Source: Lewinellaceae bacterium (GTDB lineage: Bacteria > Bacteroidota > Bacteroidia > Chitinophagales > Saprospiraceae). From it: 55,414 nt of DNA. This document shows positions 1 through 9,014 of the stretch, piece after piece. Each line of letters begins with the position of its first letter. Positions within the stretch are counted from its first letter, which is position 1. The notes beneath the pieces were generated by a model that worked only from the letters and a program-made list of their open reading frames with translations, had not been told where the DNA came from and did no database searches. The DNA is taken from NCBI GenBank assembly GCA_016716135.1, contig JADJWX010000025.1, positions 1 to 55,414 of the forward strand. The letters run 5' to 3'. A program made the translations under genes and the position numbers.

Positions 1-525
1 CTCGAGCTGTACAATTCCTACATCTACGACGAAGTATTGCCGCCAGACCTATTGTGTGTGAGTATTCGGGAGAAATTCCCGGCAATATTTGAATGGCTTG
101 ATTTACAAGACTATAACGAAGTGGTCATTCTCGGCCTGATGTTGGCCGTGGCTATCGTGAACATGATCACGGCACTGTTGGTGTTGGTACTCGAACGTTC
201 CACAATGATTGGTGTGTTAAAAGCGCTGGGCGAGACGAATAGCCGGATACGTCAGGTGTTTTTATACCATGCCGCCGTAATTACAGTTACCGGAATGTTT
301 TGGGGCAATTTGTTGGGGATCGGCTTTTGCCTGCTTCAGGACCGGTTTCATTTTATCAGCCTGAACGAAGCGGACTATTACCTGTCGTATGCACCTGTTG
401 CGATAAATTGGCTTACGTTGCTGCTGGTCAATATGGGTACGCTGCTCATTACGCTGCTTTTTTTGCTGCTGCCTTCGTTTGCCGTAGCGAGTATTTCGCC
501 CGTGCGGGCAATCCAGTTCAAATAA
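1..525 (+). CDS. FtsX-like ABC transporter permease, C-terminal part (LolC/E type)
   Basis: This is the last 174 codons of a gene that begins before the window; the frame is open from base 1. Three strongly hydrophobic segments (about residues 40-65, 85-110 and 130-165 of the visible part) and the closing ISPVRAIQFK match the C-terminal membrane domain and tail of FtsX/LolC/LolE-type permeases. In this family the permease works with an ATPase to move lipoproteins or other envelope substrates. The substrate cannot be told from this fragment. It converges with the histidine kinase gene, leaving 20 bases between the stop codons. Confidence 0.8.
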   Translation, partial: LELYNSYIYDEVLPPDLLCVSIREKFPAIFEWLDLQDYNEVVILGLMLAVAIVNMITALLVLVLERSTMIGVLKALGETNSRIRQVFLYHAAVITVTGMFWGNLLGIGFCLLQDRFHFISLNEADYYLSYAPVAINWLTLLLVNMGTLLITLLFLLLPSFAVASISPVRAIQFK

Positions 526-545
526 TCGAATCAGCACCAGGAGCA

Positions 546-2090
546 TTATTGCGGACGAATTTTAACCCAAAACTCGGTTTCCTTGCCTTCTTCGCTATGA
601 AATCCGATCTCGCCATTCATGAGCTCGACGTAGCGTTTTACAATGTACAAACCGAGCCCCGTACCCTGAATATTGGTTGCGTTGGCTGCCCGGAAAAAAC
701 GACTAAAAAGATGTTTTTGATCCGCTTCCGGTATGCCCATGCCCTTGTTGAAAACCTGGAGCGCAATTTCATCCGGCGCAACCCGGGTATAAACCCGGAT
801 AGTGGTGTTTTCAGGCGAATATTTTGTGGCGTTCGAGAATAAATTGAGCAACACATGCTTGAACAGCCCGGAATCAAGCATGGCAATTGCCTGGCCTTCA
901 TGCTGATGTTCCAGTTCCTGGCCATCCTTAAGCAGCGGTTTTATCTCTTGGTAAACTTCATCTACAAGTGCCGGCAAAGAAGTTTCCTGCAGGTTTGCTT
1001 CGGCTTTCCCCTCTTCCAGTTTACCCAGTGAAAGGAATTCCGTAAGGATCGTATTCAGGTTATTGACTGCCTTTTTTATACGGGAACCGTGTTTTTTGAT
1101 ATTCTCAAAATCCAGCCGGTCTGCATAGGTTTCGATGAGTGCGGCGGAAGACAAGACGGTGCTCAGCGGGGTGCGAAACTCATGGGAAGCCATCGAAACA
1201 AAACGGCTTTTTAATTCGCCCAGATCCCGCTCCGTTTCCAGCGCTGCGGCCAGTTCGTTTTTAGCTTTCTCCAAATCCCGCGTACGTGTTTGCACTTTTT
1301 CTTCCAGTTCTTCATTCAGGCTTTGTAATGCCGCAGCCAGTTTTTCGAGTTCCTTGTTTTGCCGGATAACCCGCTGTTCGTATTCCTTTCGCAAGGTATT
1401 GTCAACAATAAAAGCCATGATAAACTCTCCGGCATCGGTTCGGAACGGGCTCAGGCTGACTTCCACAGGAAATTCACTGCCATCCTTTCGCATGGCGTAC
1501 AAATCCAAACCGGTACCCATTGCCCGTGCGTGTGGTTTTGTGCGGTATGCCGTCCGATGATTTTGATGGATGCGTGCCAGGTTGGTGGGGATCAGGACTT
1601 CCACGGGCCGGCCCAGAAGGTCTGCTGTTTGATAGCCAAATAATTTTTCTGCCGCAGGGTTAACCCGCACAATCTCGCCATTGAAGTTTGTAACCAATAT
1701 CCCGTTGGTTGCATATTGAAAAAGCGCTTGAAACTGCTTTTCCTGCACGGATTCATCTTTCCGCATCGACAAAATGGTCATCACAAGAAACACCCCTGTC
1801 CAGATACCGGCGATACTGATTACCCGGGCAAACAGCAGCTGCTCAAATGGCGCTTGCGAGCCGTTTACATACTGAATAAATACCGCCACAATGGTTAATG
1901 CGGTTGATATTATGCCTAAAAGCAGCACATCATTGCGCTCGCTGAAAAAAAGCCCGAGGATGATAACCAACAAGTACGTGAATGCAATATTACCGTCTTG
2001 CACGAACCAGGCATCAAGAATAAAAATCCCGGCAGCGAACAGACTGATAAGAATTACCGGGGGAACACCGAAGCTCAATTTTGTGGCCAT
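546..2090 (-). CDS. Membrane-anchored PAS sensor histidine kinase
   Basis: A 514-residue sensor kinase. Residues 8-110 hold about four membrane segments without a large periplasmic loop. A PAS domain follows (about 120-232), then a coiled coil (233-298), a HisKA domain with the phospho-accepting His303 in SHEFRTPLS, and a C-terminal HATPase domain with N and G boxes (NLFSNATKYSPE; GTGLGLYIVK). The start at 2090 is chosen because the reading begins with the first hydrophobic segment and AGGA lies just upstream; the frame stays open to 2177 but those codons run into a terminator. No response regulator is adjacent, so it is an orphan kinase. The input signal is unknown; the short membrane anchor and PAS suggest a cytoplasmic or membrane cue. 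Confidence 0.92.
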   Translation of the reverse strand: MATKLSFGVPPVILISLFAAGIFILDAWFVQDGNIAFTYLLVIILGLFFSERNDVLLLGIISTALTIVAVFIQYVNGSQAPFEQLLFARVISIAGIWTGVFLVMTILSMRKDESVQEKQFQALFQYATNGILVTNFNGEIVRVNPAAEKLFGYQTADLLGRPVEVLIPTNLARIHQNHRTAYRTKPHARAMGTGLDLYAMRKDGSEFPVEVSLSPFRTDAGEFIMAFIVDNTLRKEYEQRVIRQNKELEKLAAALQSLNEELEEKVQTRTRDLEKAKNELAAALETERDLGELKSRFVSMASHEFRTPLSTVLSSAALIETYADRLDFENIKKHGSRIKKAVNNLNTILTEFLSLGKLEEGKAEANLQETSLPALVDEVYQEIKPLLKDGQELEHQHEGQAIAMLDSGLFKHVLLNLFSNATKYSPENTTIRVYTRVAPDEIALQVFNKGMGIPEADQKHLFSRFFRAANATNIQGTGLGLYIVKRYVELMNGEIGFHSEEGKETEFWVKIRPQ

Positions 2091-2108
2091 TTGAATTCCT
2101 GTTTTGCC

Positions 2109-2116
2109 CAAAAGTA
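2109..2116 (-). promoter_or_regulatory. Putative Bacteroidota -7 box for the histidine kinase
   Basis: Read on the minus strand this is TACTTTTG, an exact fit to TAnnTTTG, about 19 bases before the kinase start and downstream of the rhodanese-gene terminator. No convincing -33 TTTG was found at the usual spacing. Confidence 0.5.
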
Positions 2117-2157
2117 GAAAGAATCGCCTTCTGCCTGTCCCGCCAGAAATTGTTTCA

Positions 2158-2200
2158 CAAAAAAACAAGCCACGCATGGCTGGTGCGTGGCTTGTTTTTT
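2158..2200 (-). terminator. Intrinsic terminator after the rhodanese-like gene
   Basis: Perfect 14-bp stem (2162-2175 with 2185-2198, arm AAAACAAGCCACGC) around a 9-base loop, with T-rich flanks on both strands. It lies downstream of the rhodanese-like gene and upstream of the kinase promoter, so it separates the two minus-strand units. Confidence 0.85.
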
Positions 2201-2242
2201 GTGCAGTTTTTTCAATTGCGCCCTCTAAACGCAGAAAAGGTT

Positions 2243-2569
2243 TTAATCAGCCTGGCGAACCGGCAGGCCCTCCTTTTCCCATTCAGCCAGGCCGCCATCG
2301 ACAATGGTTACATCGGAATAACCCTGGTTCATTAAAAAGCGGGCTGCTTCATCGCTACTATTGCCAACCCTGGAAACCAGAACGATCGGCCGGTTGGTCG
2401 GTAATTCTGCGTACCGTTGGTTTAATTCGCTGATCGGCATGGTAATCAGATGGTTTATGTCGATCGTTTTTTGTGCGCCGTTTACCGGCTCCCGAACATC
2501 GACCAATAAATGTCCGCGAACATAAGCAGCATAAGCTTCACGGGGTGAAATGCGGCGAAGTCTTTCCAT
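2243..2569 (-). CDS. Rhodanese-fold protein lacking the catalytic cysteine
   Basis: A 108-residue single-domain rhodanese-like protein. It has the family's VDVREP motif near residue 25, the ELPTNRPIVLV strand, and the late GGLAEWEKEGLPV helix-turn. In active rhodaneses the strand before the active loop ends in a cysteine (CRxGxRS-like). Here the matching stretch reads VSRVGNSS, with serine at the cysteine position, so sulfur transfer by the usual persulfide is not expected. Such proteins may bind partners or act in regulation, but that is inference. It is monocistronic, with a strong terminator behind it. Confidence 0.85.
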   Translation of the reverse strand: MERLRRISPREAYAAYVRGHLLVDVREPVNGAQKTIDINHLITMPISELNQRYAELPTNRPIVLVSRVGNSSDEAARFLMNQGYSDVTIVDGGLAEWEKEGLPVRQAD

Positions 2570-2782
2570 AGTAAAAGCTAGTGTTGAAGTGATATAATTT
2601 GCAAAAAGCGCACATAAATATACGAAATGTTTTGCGTTTGGCCAATAGTGACGTTTTTGTTATTTTCAATGTTTTTAAATTCGGTATAAAATATTTTATA
2701 GGCTGGTTCCCTGAAAAATTTTGCTGCCTTTCATTGGTCTTTATACCGAATTTGGTTCTGAATCAGGAAAAGCAAAATGCAC

Positions 2783-2790
2783 TACCTTTG
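2783..2790 (+). promoter_or_regulatory. Putative -7 box (TACCTTTG) of the thiolase operon
   Basis: Exact match to TAnnTTTG, 33 bases before the thiolase ATG. The nearest TTTG (2751) is about 28 bases upstream, longer than the usual spacer, so only the -7 element is supported. Confidence 0.5.
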
Positions 2791-2823
2791 CCGCGCAATT
2801 ACAAACTACACAAACAAATTTCC

Positions 2824-4002
2824 ATGAAAGAAGTATTCATAATTGCGGCTGTGCGGACGCCAATCGGCAGTTTCGGCGGGTCGTTATCTTCAATAAGTGC
2901 AACCCAACTGGGCGCAAGCGCCATTAAAGGCGCCCTGGAACGCGCCGGCATCCAGCCTGATTGGGTAAATGAGGTGCTTATGGGCAATGTTGTCAGCGCC
3001 AACCTTGGCCAGGCGCCGGCCCGGCAGGCTGCAATTTTTGCCGGTTTGCCGGCCAACGTCCCTTGTACTACAATCAATAAAGTTTGCGCTTCCGGGATGA
3101 AGGCCATCACTTTTGGTGCCCAGAGTATTATGCTCGGGATCAATGAAATAGTTGTGGCGGGCGGCATGGAGAACATGTCGCAAATCCCCTACTATGTGCC
3201 CAATGCCCGCTGGGGGTACAAATACGGCAATGCCGAACTGGTAGATGGCCTTGCCAAAGACGGCCTGGTGGATGTGTACAATCAAAAAGCAATGGGCGTT
3301 TGTGCCGATGCAACCGCCGCCAAATACAACATCAGCAGGGAAGCGCAGGATGCTTTTGCCATCGATTCGTATAAACGGGCGGCTGCCGCTACCGAAGGCG
3401 GCTTCATGGGCGCCGAAATTGTGCCTGTGGAAATCCCGCAACGCAAGGGCGACCCGGTGATGATCAGCACCGACGAGGAATTTAAAAAAGTCCAGTTTGA
3501 AAAAATTCCGGCCCTGCGTCCGGCCTTCACGCCGGACGGCACGGTTACAGCGGCCAATGCCAGCACGATCAACGACGGGGCAGCTGCATTAATTCTGGCC
3601 AGTGCCGAAGCCGTCAAAAAATACGGCCTGAAGCCGGTTGCTAAAATCCGTGGTTTTGCCGATGCCGAACAAGAACCCGAGTGGTTTACCACTACACCGA
3701 CCATTGCTGCTCCGAAGGCACTGAAAATGGCCGGTGTTCAACAGTCGGATATCAACTTTTTTGAAGTGAATGAAGCGTTTTCCGTGGTTACCATGGCCTT
3801 CGAACAGGTACTTGAAGTGCCACACGACAAAACGAATGTATTCGGCGGCGCCGTGTCGCTCGGCCACCCGCTTGGCGCTTCCGGAGCACGGATCGTCACA
3901 ACGCTGAACAATGTCTTGCAGCAAAAGGAGGGCAACCTCGGACTGGCCGCAATTTGCAACGGCGGCGGCGGCGCTACGGCAATTGTAATTGAACGGGTGT
4001 AA
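2824..4002 (+). CDS. Acetyl-CoA C-acetyltransferase (thiolase)
   Basis: A 392-residue thiolase of normal family length. It condenses two acetyl-CoA to acetoacetyl-CoA or cleaves 3-ketoacyl-CoA. The nucleophilic Cys88 lies in NKVCASGMKA; the C-terminal active-site blocks NEAF, GHPLGASGA and CNGGGG are intact. The ATG at 2824 is chosen because MKEVFIIAAVRTPIG is the typical thiolase N-terminus; the frame is open further upstream, but that part is not thiolase-like and covers the promoter. A polytopic membrane-protein gene follows after 9 bases, so the two are likely co-transcribed. Degradative or biosynthetic use cannot be decided here. Confidence 0.95.
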   Translation: MKEVFIIAAVRTPIGSFGGSLSSISATQLGASAIKGALERAGIQPDWVNEVLMGNVVSANLGQAPARQAAIFAGLPANVPCTTINKVCASGMKAITFGAQSIMLGINEIVVAGGMENMSQIPYYVPNARWGYKYGNAELVDGLAKDGLVDVYNQKAMGVCADATAAKYNISREAQDAFAIDSYKRAAAATEGGFMGAEIVPVEIPQRKGDPVMISTDEEFKKVQFEKIPALRPAFTPDGTVTAANASTINDGAAALILASAEAVKKYGLKPVAKIRGFADAEQEPEWFTTTPTIAAPKALKMAGVQQSDINFFEVNEAFSVVTMAFEQVLEVPHDKTNVFGGAVSLGHPLGASGARIVTTLNNVLQQKEGNLGLAAICNGGGGATAIVIERV

Positions 4003-4011
4003 AACCGGGCC

Positions 4012-5436
4012 ATGGGCATCCGCGAAGATCTTCAGGCGATAAGCACCACCCGCCAAACCGCGCTCCTCGGAACGGCTGTCTACACGATACTGCTCGTGTT
4101 GGCAGCCGTTTTTTATTTGGAACGGATGGCGATGCTCGACATGGCTTTTCAAACATTCCAAATTCTGCGCACCGGAAGCCTTCAGATACAAAGCGGTCGT
4201 TTCGGCGCTGCAGGCACCCAATTTTTCGCCTGGGCTGCCCAGGCACTCCATCTGCCGCTGAAAGCAGTTTTGTACAGCTACTCACTGGGGCATGTTTTGT
4301 ATTATTTTTTGATTTTCCTGGGCATCACGCTCGGACTCCGGCAATGGAAATGGGCCCTGGTCCTCCTGTTGGTTTCCACGCTGATGACGACGCATACTTT
4401 TTACTGGTTGTCGGAGATGCCGCAAGGCCTTGCTTTTCTGCTGCTGGTTTTAGCCTGGCTCGATTTTAAAGGAGAAATAAAAGCCGTACGGTGGTGGGAG
4501 TATCCGGCGTTGATCGCTGCACTGATCACAGCCTTTTATTTTCACCCAATGGTGTTGTATGCATTGTTGTTTTGCACCTTTTTTGTGCTTTTGGAGCCCA
4601 GGCGCAACCCGGGCAATAAGGCACTTTTTTTACTCGCGGCCCTTGTTTTTTTGGCAACGGCTTTTGTGAAATACAACCTGCTGAAACTTGACTGGTACGA
4701 TGCGATGTCGCTGGAACGGGCAAAAGCCTACAGCGCCTTGTGGCCCCACTGGCTCGATATTCAAAGTAACCGGGATTTTTTGCAATGGTGCCTGCGCGAT
4801 TATTACCTGATCCCCCTGCTTGTTGCTGTAAACACAGGCTTTTATTTTTGGAAAAAACAGTGGTTGAAAGCCGCTGTGGCAGTCCTGGCGCCAATAGGAT
4901 TTGTCCTGCTGGTCAATGTGCCGTTTCACCTGGGTGACAACCAGTTTTACCTGGAGAACCTGTACCTGCCACTTGCCGTATTTGCCGGGTTCCCACTGGT
5001 TTTTAATGTTTTACCCGGCATCCTTCCGGAAAAAAAAATCGGGGTAGTCATTGCATCCCTGGCGGCGCTGGGCCTGCTCCGGATCGGGATGGCGCATCAA
5101 AATTGGACGGCACGCTTAAATTGGGAGCAGGCGCTTTTGGAAAAAACAGCCAACCTGCCAAACCGGAAACTTATCCTGACGGAAGAACATGCACCTATGG
5201 ATACGCTGGTGCTTTCCTGGGGATCGGCATATGAATTTCTATTGTTGTCGGCGCTGGAGCATCCCGACAGTGCACGGTGTTTACTCATCGACGAGGCGGC
5301 ATGGCGCTTCGACAGCCTGCGCAACGAACCCGACCTGTTCCTGGGTGAATTTAAAAATTACCCGTTTGAGGCCTTGCCCAAACGCTATTTTAATTTGCGG
5401 GACAGCTCGAAGTACATCCCTTATTCGCCGCAATAG
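4012..5436 (+). CDS. Polytopic membrane protein of unknown function (GT-C-like layout)
   Basis: A 474-residue protein with about nine to eleven hydrophobic segments over the first 370 residues and a soluble C-terminal tail of about 100 residues. An acidic residue sits in the first loop after TM1 (AMLDMAFQ), as in many GT-C glycosyltransferases, but no decisive motif was recognised, so that link is only a suggestion. The gene starts 9 bases after the thiolase stop and is probably in the same transcript. It converges on pgi with 11 bases between the stops. Confidence 0.75.
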   Translation: MGIREDLQAISTTRQTALLGTAVYTILLVLAAVFYLERMAMLDMAFQTFQILRTGSLQIQSGRFGAAGTQFFAWAAQALHLPLKAVLYSYSLGHVLYYFLIFLGITLGLRQWKWALVLLLVSTLMTTHTFYWLSEMPQGLAFLLLVLAWLDFKGEIKAVRWWEYPALIAALITAFYFHPMVLYALLFCTFFVLLEPRRNPGNKALFLLAALVFLATAFVKYNLLKLDWYDAMSLERAKAYSALWPHWLDIQSNRDFLQWCLRDYYLIPLLVAVNTGFYFWKKQWLKAAVAVLAPIGFVLLVNVPFHLGDNQFYLENLYLPLAVFAGFPLVFNVLPGILPEKKIGVVIASLAALGLLRIGMAHQNWTARLNWEQALLEKTANLPNRKLILTEEHAPMDTLVLSWGSAYEFLLLSALEHPDSARCLLIDEAAWRFDSLRNEPDLFLGEFKNYPFEALPKRYFNLRDSSKYIPYSPQ

Positions 5437-5447
5437 CCGGGCATGAG

Positions 5448-6752
5448 TTATTTTTTTCCTAAAAGCCGGAACATATTTTTCTTGTACGCTTCCACGCCGG
5501 GCTGATCAAAAGGGTTCACCCCCAACAGGTAACCGCTCACGGCACAGGCTTTTTCAAAAAAATAGAACAGCTGGCCCAGGTAATACGGGTTCGCTTCCGG
5601 AATGGTGATTTTCAAATTGGGAACGCCCCCGGCTACATGTGCTTCCAATGTACCTTCAGCGGCTTTTTTGTTGACATAGTCCAGCGTTTTACCGGCCAGG
5701 TAATTCAAACCGTCCAGGTCATCGGCTTCCGCTTCCAGCACAATGTCGGATTCGGGATTTTGAATCTCGAGCAGCGTTTCAAACAGGTGCCGGCGGCCAT
5801 CCTGGATATATTGCCCAAGCGAGTGCAGGTCGGTGGTGAAATCGGCGCTGGCCGGGAAAATTCCTTTCCCGTCTTTACCCTCGCTTTCCCCGTAAAGTTG
5901 TTTCCACCATTCGGCAAGGTAGTGCAACCGCGGTTCGTAGTTGATCAACATTTCAATGGCTTTTCCTTTACGATGAAGAATGTTCCGGGCGGCGACATAT
6001 TGCAACACTGTATTTTGCGCAAATGCCGTCTGTTGGAAATTCGCGCGGGCGTCAGCAGCGCCGCGCATCAATTGATCTACCGCAATGCCGGCCGCAGCCA
6101 ACGGCAACAACCCAACGGCGGTGAGCACGGAGAATCGTCCGCCTACATCATCCGGCACCACAAATGTTTCGTATCCTTCACGACCGGCCAGTGTTTTCAA
6201 GGCACCTTTTGCCCGGTCGGTGGTGGCGAAAATGCGCGAGCGAGCGCCGGCTTTGCCATACTTTTCTTCAAGCAGTTTTTTCAAAAGCCTGAAGGCGATT
6301 GCCGGTTCGGTGGTTGTGCCGGATTTGGAAATGACATTTACGGAAAAATCCCGGCCTTTCAACCCGGCCAACAGCTGGTTCAGGTAGGGAGCGCTCAGGT
6401 TGGTGCCGGCAAAGCAGATGTCTACCGAACCCGGATCTGCCGATTTGGGCAAAGCAGCTGTCGGCTGACAAAATTCCAAAGCTGCTTTGGCGCCCAGGTA
6501 AGAGCCGCCAATACCGATCACCACCAACACGGTGCTTTGTTCCCGAATGCGTTGGGCCGCCTCCAGGATGCGGGCAAATTCCGCCTGATCGTAATTTACC
6601 GGAAGATCAAGCCAACCCAGAAATTCATTGCCCGGACCGCTGCGATGCTCCAACACGGCAGCGGCGGCTTGAACTTGCGGTTCGATGGCGTCAAATTCTG
6701 CAGGTTCGATAAAGTTTGTGGTATGCGTTAGATTGAGGGAAATAAATGCCAT
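5448..6752 (-). CDS. pgi: Glucose-6-phosphate isomerase
   Basis: A 434-residue cytosolic Pgi of the shorter bacterial type. It interconverts glucose-6-phosphate and fructose-6-phosphate. Visible family blocks are the sugar-phosphate loop SKSGTTTEPA, the signature DVGGRFSVLTAVGLLPL, and the GIFPASADFTTDLHSLGQ block carrying the active-site histidine region. It lies 13 bases downstream of a second, unrelated-subfamily phosphohexose isomerase in the same direction, so both are likely made from one message. Confidence 0.95.
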   Translation of the reverse strand: MAFISLNLTHTTNFIEPAEFDAIEPQVQAAAAVLEHRSGPGNEFLGWLDLPVNYDQAEFARILEAAQRIREQSTVLVVIGIGGSYLGAKAALEFCQPTAALPKSADPGSVDICFAGTNLSAPYLNQLLAGLKGRDFSVNVISKSGTTTEPAIAFRLLKKLLEEKYGKAGARSRIFATTDRAKGALKTLAGREGYETFVVPDDVGGRFSVLTAVGLLPLAAAGIAVDQLMRGAADARANFQQTAFAQNTVLQYVAARNILHRKGKAIEMLINYEPRLHYLAEWWKQLYGESEGKDGKGIFPASADFTTDLHSLGQYIQDGRRHLFETLLEIQNPESDIVLEAEADDLDGLNYLAGKTLDYVNKKAAEGTLEAHVAGGVPNLKITIPEANPYYLGQLFYFFEKACAVSGYLLGVNPFDQPGVEAYKKNMFRLLGKK

Positions 6753-6765
6753 GGTAGTCCGGTTT

Positions 6766-7752
6766 TTACACTTTTGCCAGTTCGGATTTCAGAAAATCAA
6801 TCACTTTGATCTCTACGGGGTCTACACCGCGGGCCTGCGCAAGGAAGAAAGAAACCCAGTCGCCCAGGTGAACCAGGTACATAACCTGTTCGGGCAGCGA
6901 TTTGCCTTTGGAAAATACCTCGATGGAGGTGTGTGTAAAGTGCTCGATAATTTCCTTGTTTATGTTCATACGAACCGCGGTTCGGGGGTTATCGTTGCGG
7001 TTGCGCAACCACACCACGGCCAGGTCCGGCCTGTTAAGCCGCCAGCCAACCAATTCGTTGTGGTTCATTTCCGGCACGATGTGGTGCCAGCACAACATTT
7101 TTGCATTTTCATTGATTTGCTGGCGCCAGCGTACAGCTACAGCTTCGATGTGGTCGGCGCAGTACAAAACCGGGGTTTTTTCAGCCAGGAAGCCAGCCAG
7201 TTTTTGGGCGCGTTTTTGTATGTCGGCCTGGTCTTTTACCAGCAATTTTCGCGCGACGTCCAGTTGACGAAAAATTCGCCCCTTGATGAGTTTGGCGCCG
7301 TGCAATACGGCCAGTTGAGCCACAATGGAATAACCCAGGCAGGCGCGCGGACTGCTCCAGCCACCGGGCACCTGCACATAATCGAAACCGTGTTTTTTTG
7401 CGCGCTCGAGCAGTTGGCCACCCGACGTTACGCACACGATTTTAGCGCCTGTACCAACCAGTTGATCAAAAACCTGCAAGGTTTCTTCCGTATTTCCGCT
7501 GTAGGAGGAACATATGGCAAGCGTATGTTTGTTTGCCCAATGCGGAGCCAGGTAACCTTTGTTTACGAGAATGGGAACCTTGCATTCAGCGCTGGTTAAA
7601 TCCTGAACGAAGTTGCCGCCAATGCCGCTTCCGCCCAGGCCGCAAATCAACACCGTGCGAATAGCAGCCGTATGTTTGGAAATACGCGCATTTTCAGCCA
7701 ATTGAAGGGCCTCCTCTAATTGTTCGGGAAATCGGGAAATCATTTTATCCAT
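6766..7752 (-). CDS. Bifunctional phosphoglucose/phosphomannose isomerase
   Basis: A 328-residue SIS-domain protein of the PGI/PMI subfamily. The first SIS domain shows GLGGSGIGG and the phosphate loop SSYSGNTEETL; the second carries EMNHNELVGW, which contains the catalytic histidine of this subfamily. Such enzymes act on both glucose-6-phosphate and mannose-6-phosphate, so it may supply mannose for surface polysaccharide while duplicating Pgi activity. It sits 13 bases upstream of pgi and about 105 bases downstream of the SH3-domain lipoprotein gene. Confidence 0.9.
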   Translation of the reverse strand: MDKMISRFPEQLEEALQLAENARISKHTAAIRTVLICGLGGSGIGGNFVQDLTSAECKVPILVNKGYLAPHWANKHTLAICSSYSGNTEETLQVFDQLVGTGAKIVCVTSGGQLLERAKKHGFDYVQVPGGWSSPRACLGYSIVAQLAVLHGAKLIKGRIFRQLDVARKLLVKDQADIQKRAQKLAGFLAEKTPVLYCADHIEAVAVRWRQQINENAKMLCWHHIVPEMNHNELVGWRLNRPDLAVVWLRNRNDNPRTAVRMNINKEIIEHFTHTSIEVFSKGKSLPEQVMYLVHLGDWVSFFLAQARGVDPVEIKVIDFLKSELAKV

Positions 7753-7856
7753 AGCAGGGAAACAAATTTTATTGATCGTGGCCGTATGGCGTGTAGGATT
7801 CAGGCCGGGAAAGATATAATTCCGGATGTAAAACTAATATGAATTGTATAAAGCAC

Positions 7857-9014
7857 TCATTCTCCGGCGCGTCGATTGAGGTGTAAATTGTTTTTTTCCG
7901 GCGCCTGAAACATCGCCTGCCGTGCTTCGAGGGCCAATTGGTCGCGGGCTGTTAAACAATGGAGTTGCGCTTTCCGGATTTGCCAAAGTTCGGCCAGTAT
8001 CTTTTCCCGGGGCTGCCAGTATGTGCGGTCTTTGTCGAGAATATCGTTCAGAATTTGATGCTTGAACTCAGTTAATTCCGGCTGGAACAGTTGCCCTTTT
8101 TGAATAGCCAGGTCAATGGAGTGCAATACTTTCAGGTGCATGCCGGCGCCAAGATTGCTGCAGCTCTCATCCAAACTCAGGGGAAACACCCAGGCAGGCA
8201 ACGTGGATTCGATGCTGTCGAGCGGAAAAGCCAAAAAACCGATTTGCGCAAACTCATCATCCTGCTCGCCGCTGGTTTTTGCTGCCTGATCGGCCACCGC
8301 CTTATAATCCAGGAACAGGCAATACCGGTTTTGGTTGGGAATTTCCTGGATAATAAAAAACGGTGCTGTTTCACCCAACCAGTACATATCGGGTGGCGTT
8401 TGGCCGGGGTCGCGGGTTGCCAGTGTAGCCATAAGTTGATTCAATGTGTCTTGCAGCAATTTGCCTTCGCGCAGCACCTTTGAAAATACCGCGTCGGTGT
8501 CGATGACTTGCCTGCTTTTCCAGGTCTGCCAACGTTTAGCCAAACGGGAGCCGAAAAACGCCTCAAACCGTTTGCCATCGATCCAGGCAATTTCCTGCTC
8601 CGGGGTTGCGCTTTCCGGCAAAACCGCCCCGGCAAACACCCAGCCTTGCCGGCCCGAATTGCTCTCCACCCAAAGCCAGGGCTCCTGCCGAAGGCGCCCC
8701 CCCAGGTAAATGCTGGTCAGAAATCGGCTTGTCCGGTTCAGGTCGGCCAATTTATCGCCACTTTCCAATTGTTCAATTTCTGCACTTTTTATATCGGCAT
8801 GGTCGCGAAGCGATACCGGGTAGGTAACAACCAGAACCGGTCGCCCGGAATTTTTTACCTGATTTCTACAACCCAAAATGCCTGCCAGGCAGATAAAAAT
8901 TAATGTACATAGGAGCAAAAGGTCTGAAATGGAGCCGTCGAAAATACCGGACAACCGTACCTTGGGCAGGCCAAAAATTTTGTTATGCAGCGTTCGATCA
9001 TTTTCCTGATTCAT
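7857..9014 (-). CDS. SH3b-domain lipoprotein of unknown function
   Basis: About 385 residues. The N-terminal region has a hydrophobic stretch ending in a lipobox (LAGILGC, about residues 44-50), so it is probably exported and lipidated. A bacterial SH3-like domain follows (about residues 60-130, with WLWVES and GWVFAGAV). The rest is mostly charged and helical with no recognised motif. The ATG at 9014 lies 30 bases inside the divergent lamin-tail gene; a TTG about 22 codons further in would place the signal peptide more normally and remove the overlap. The start is therefore uncertain. Confidence 0.7.
   Translation of the reverse strand: MNQENDRTLHNKIFGLPKVRLSGIFDGSISDLLLLCTLIFICLAGILGCRNQVKNSGRPVLVVTYPVSLRDHADIKSAEIEQLESGDKLADLNRTSRFLTSIYLGGRLRQEPWLWVESNSGRQGWVFAGAVLPESATPEQEIAWIDGKRFEAFFGSRLAKRWQTWKSRQVIDTDAVFSKVLREGKLLQDTLNQLMATLATRDPGQTPPDMYWLGETAPFFIIQEIPNQNRYCLFLDYKAVADQAAKTSGEQDDEFAQIGFLAFPLDSIESTLPAWVFPLSLDESCSNLGAGMHLKVLHSIDLAIQKGQLFQPELTEFKHQILNDILDKDRTYWQPREKILAELWQIRKAQLHCLTARDQLALEARQAMFQAPEKNNLHLNRRAGE

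Noticed and set aside
2599..2823. N-terminal extension of the thiolase frame
   Set aside because: Not thiolase-like and covers the TAnnTTTG box; the conserved start is at 2824.
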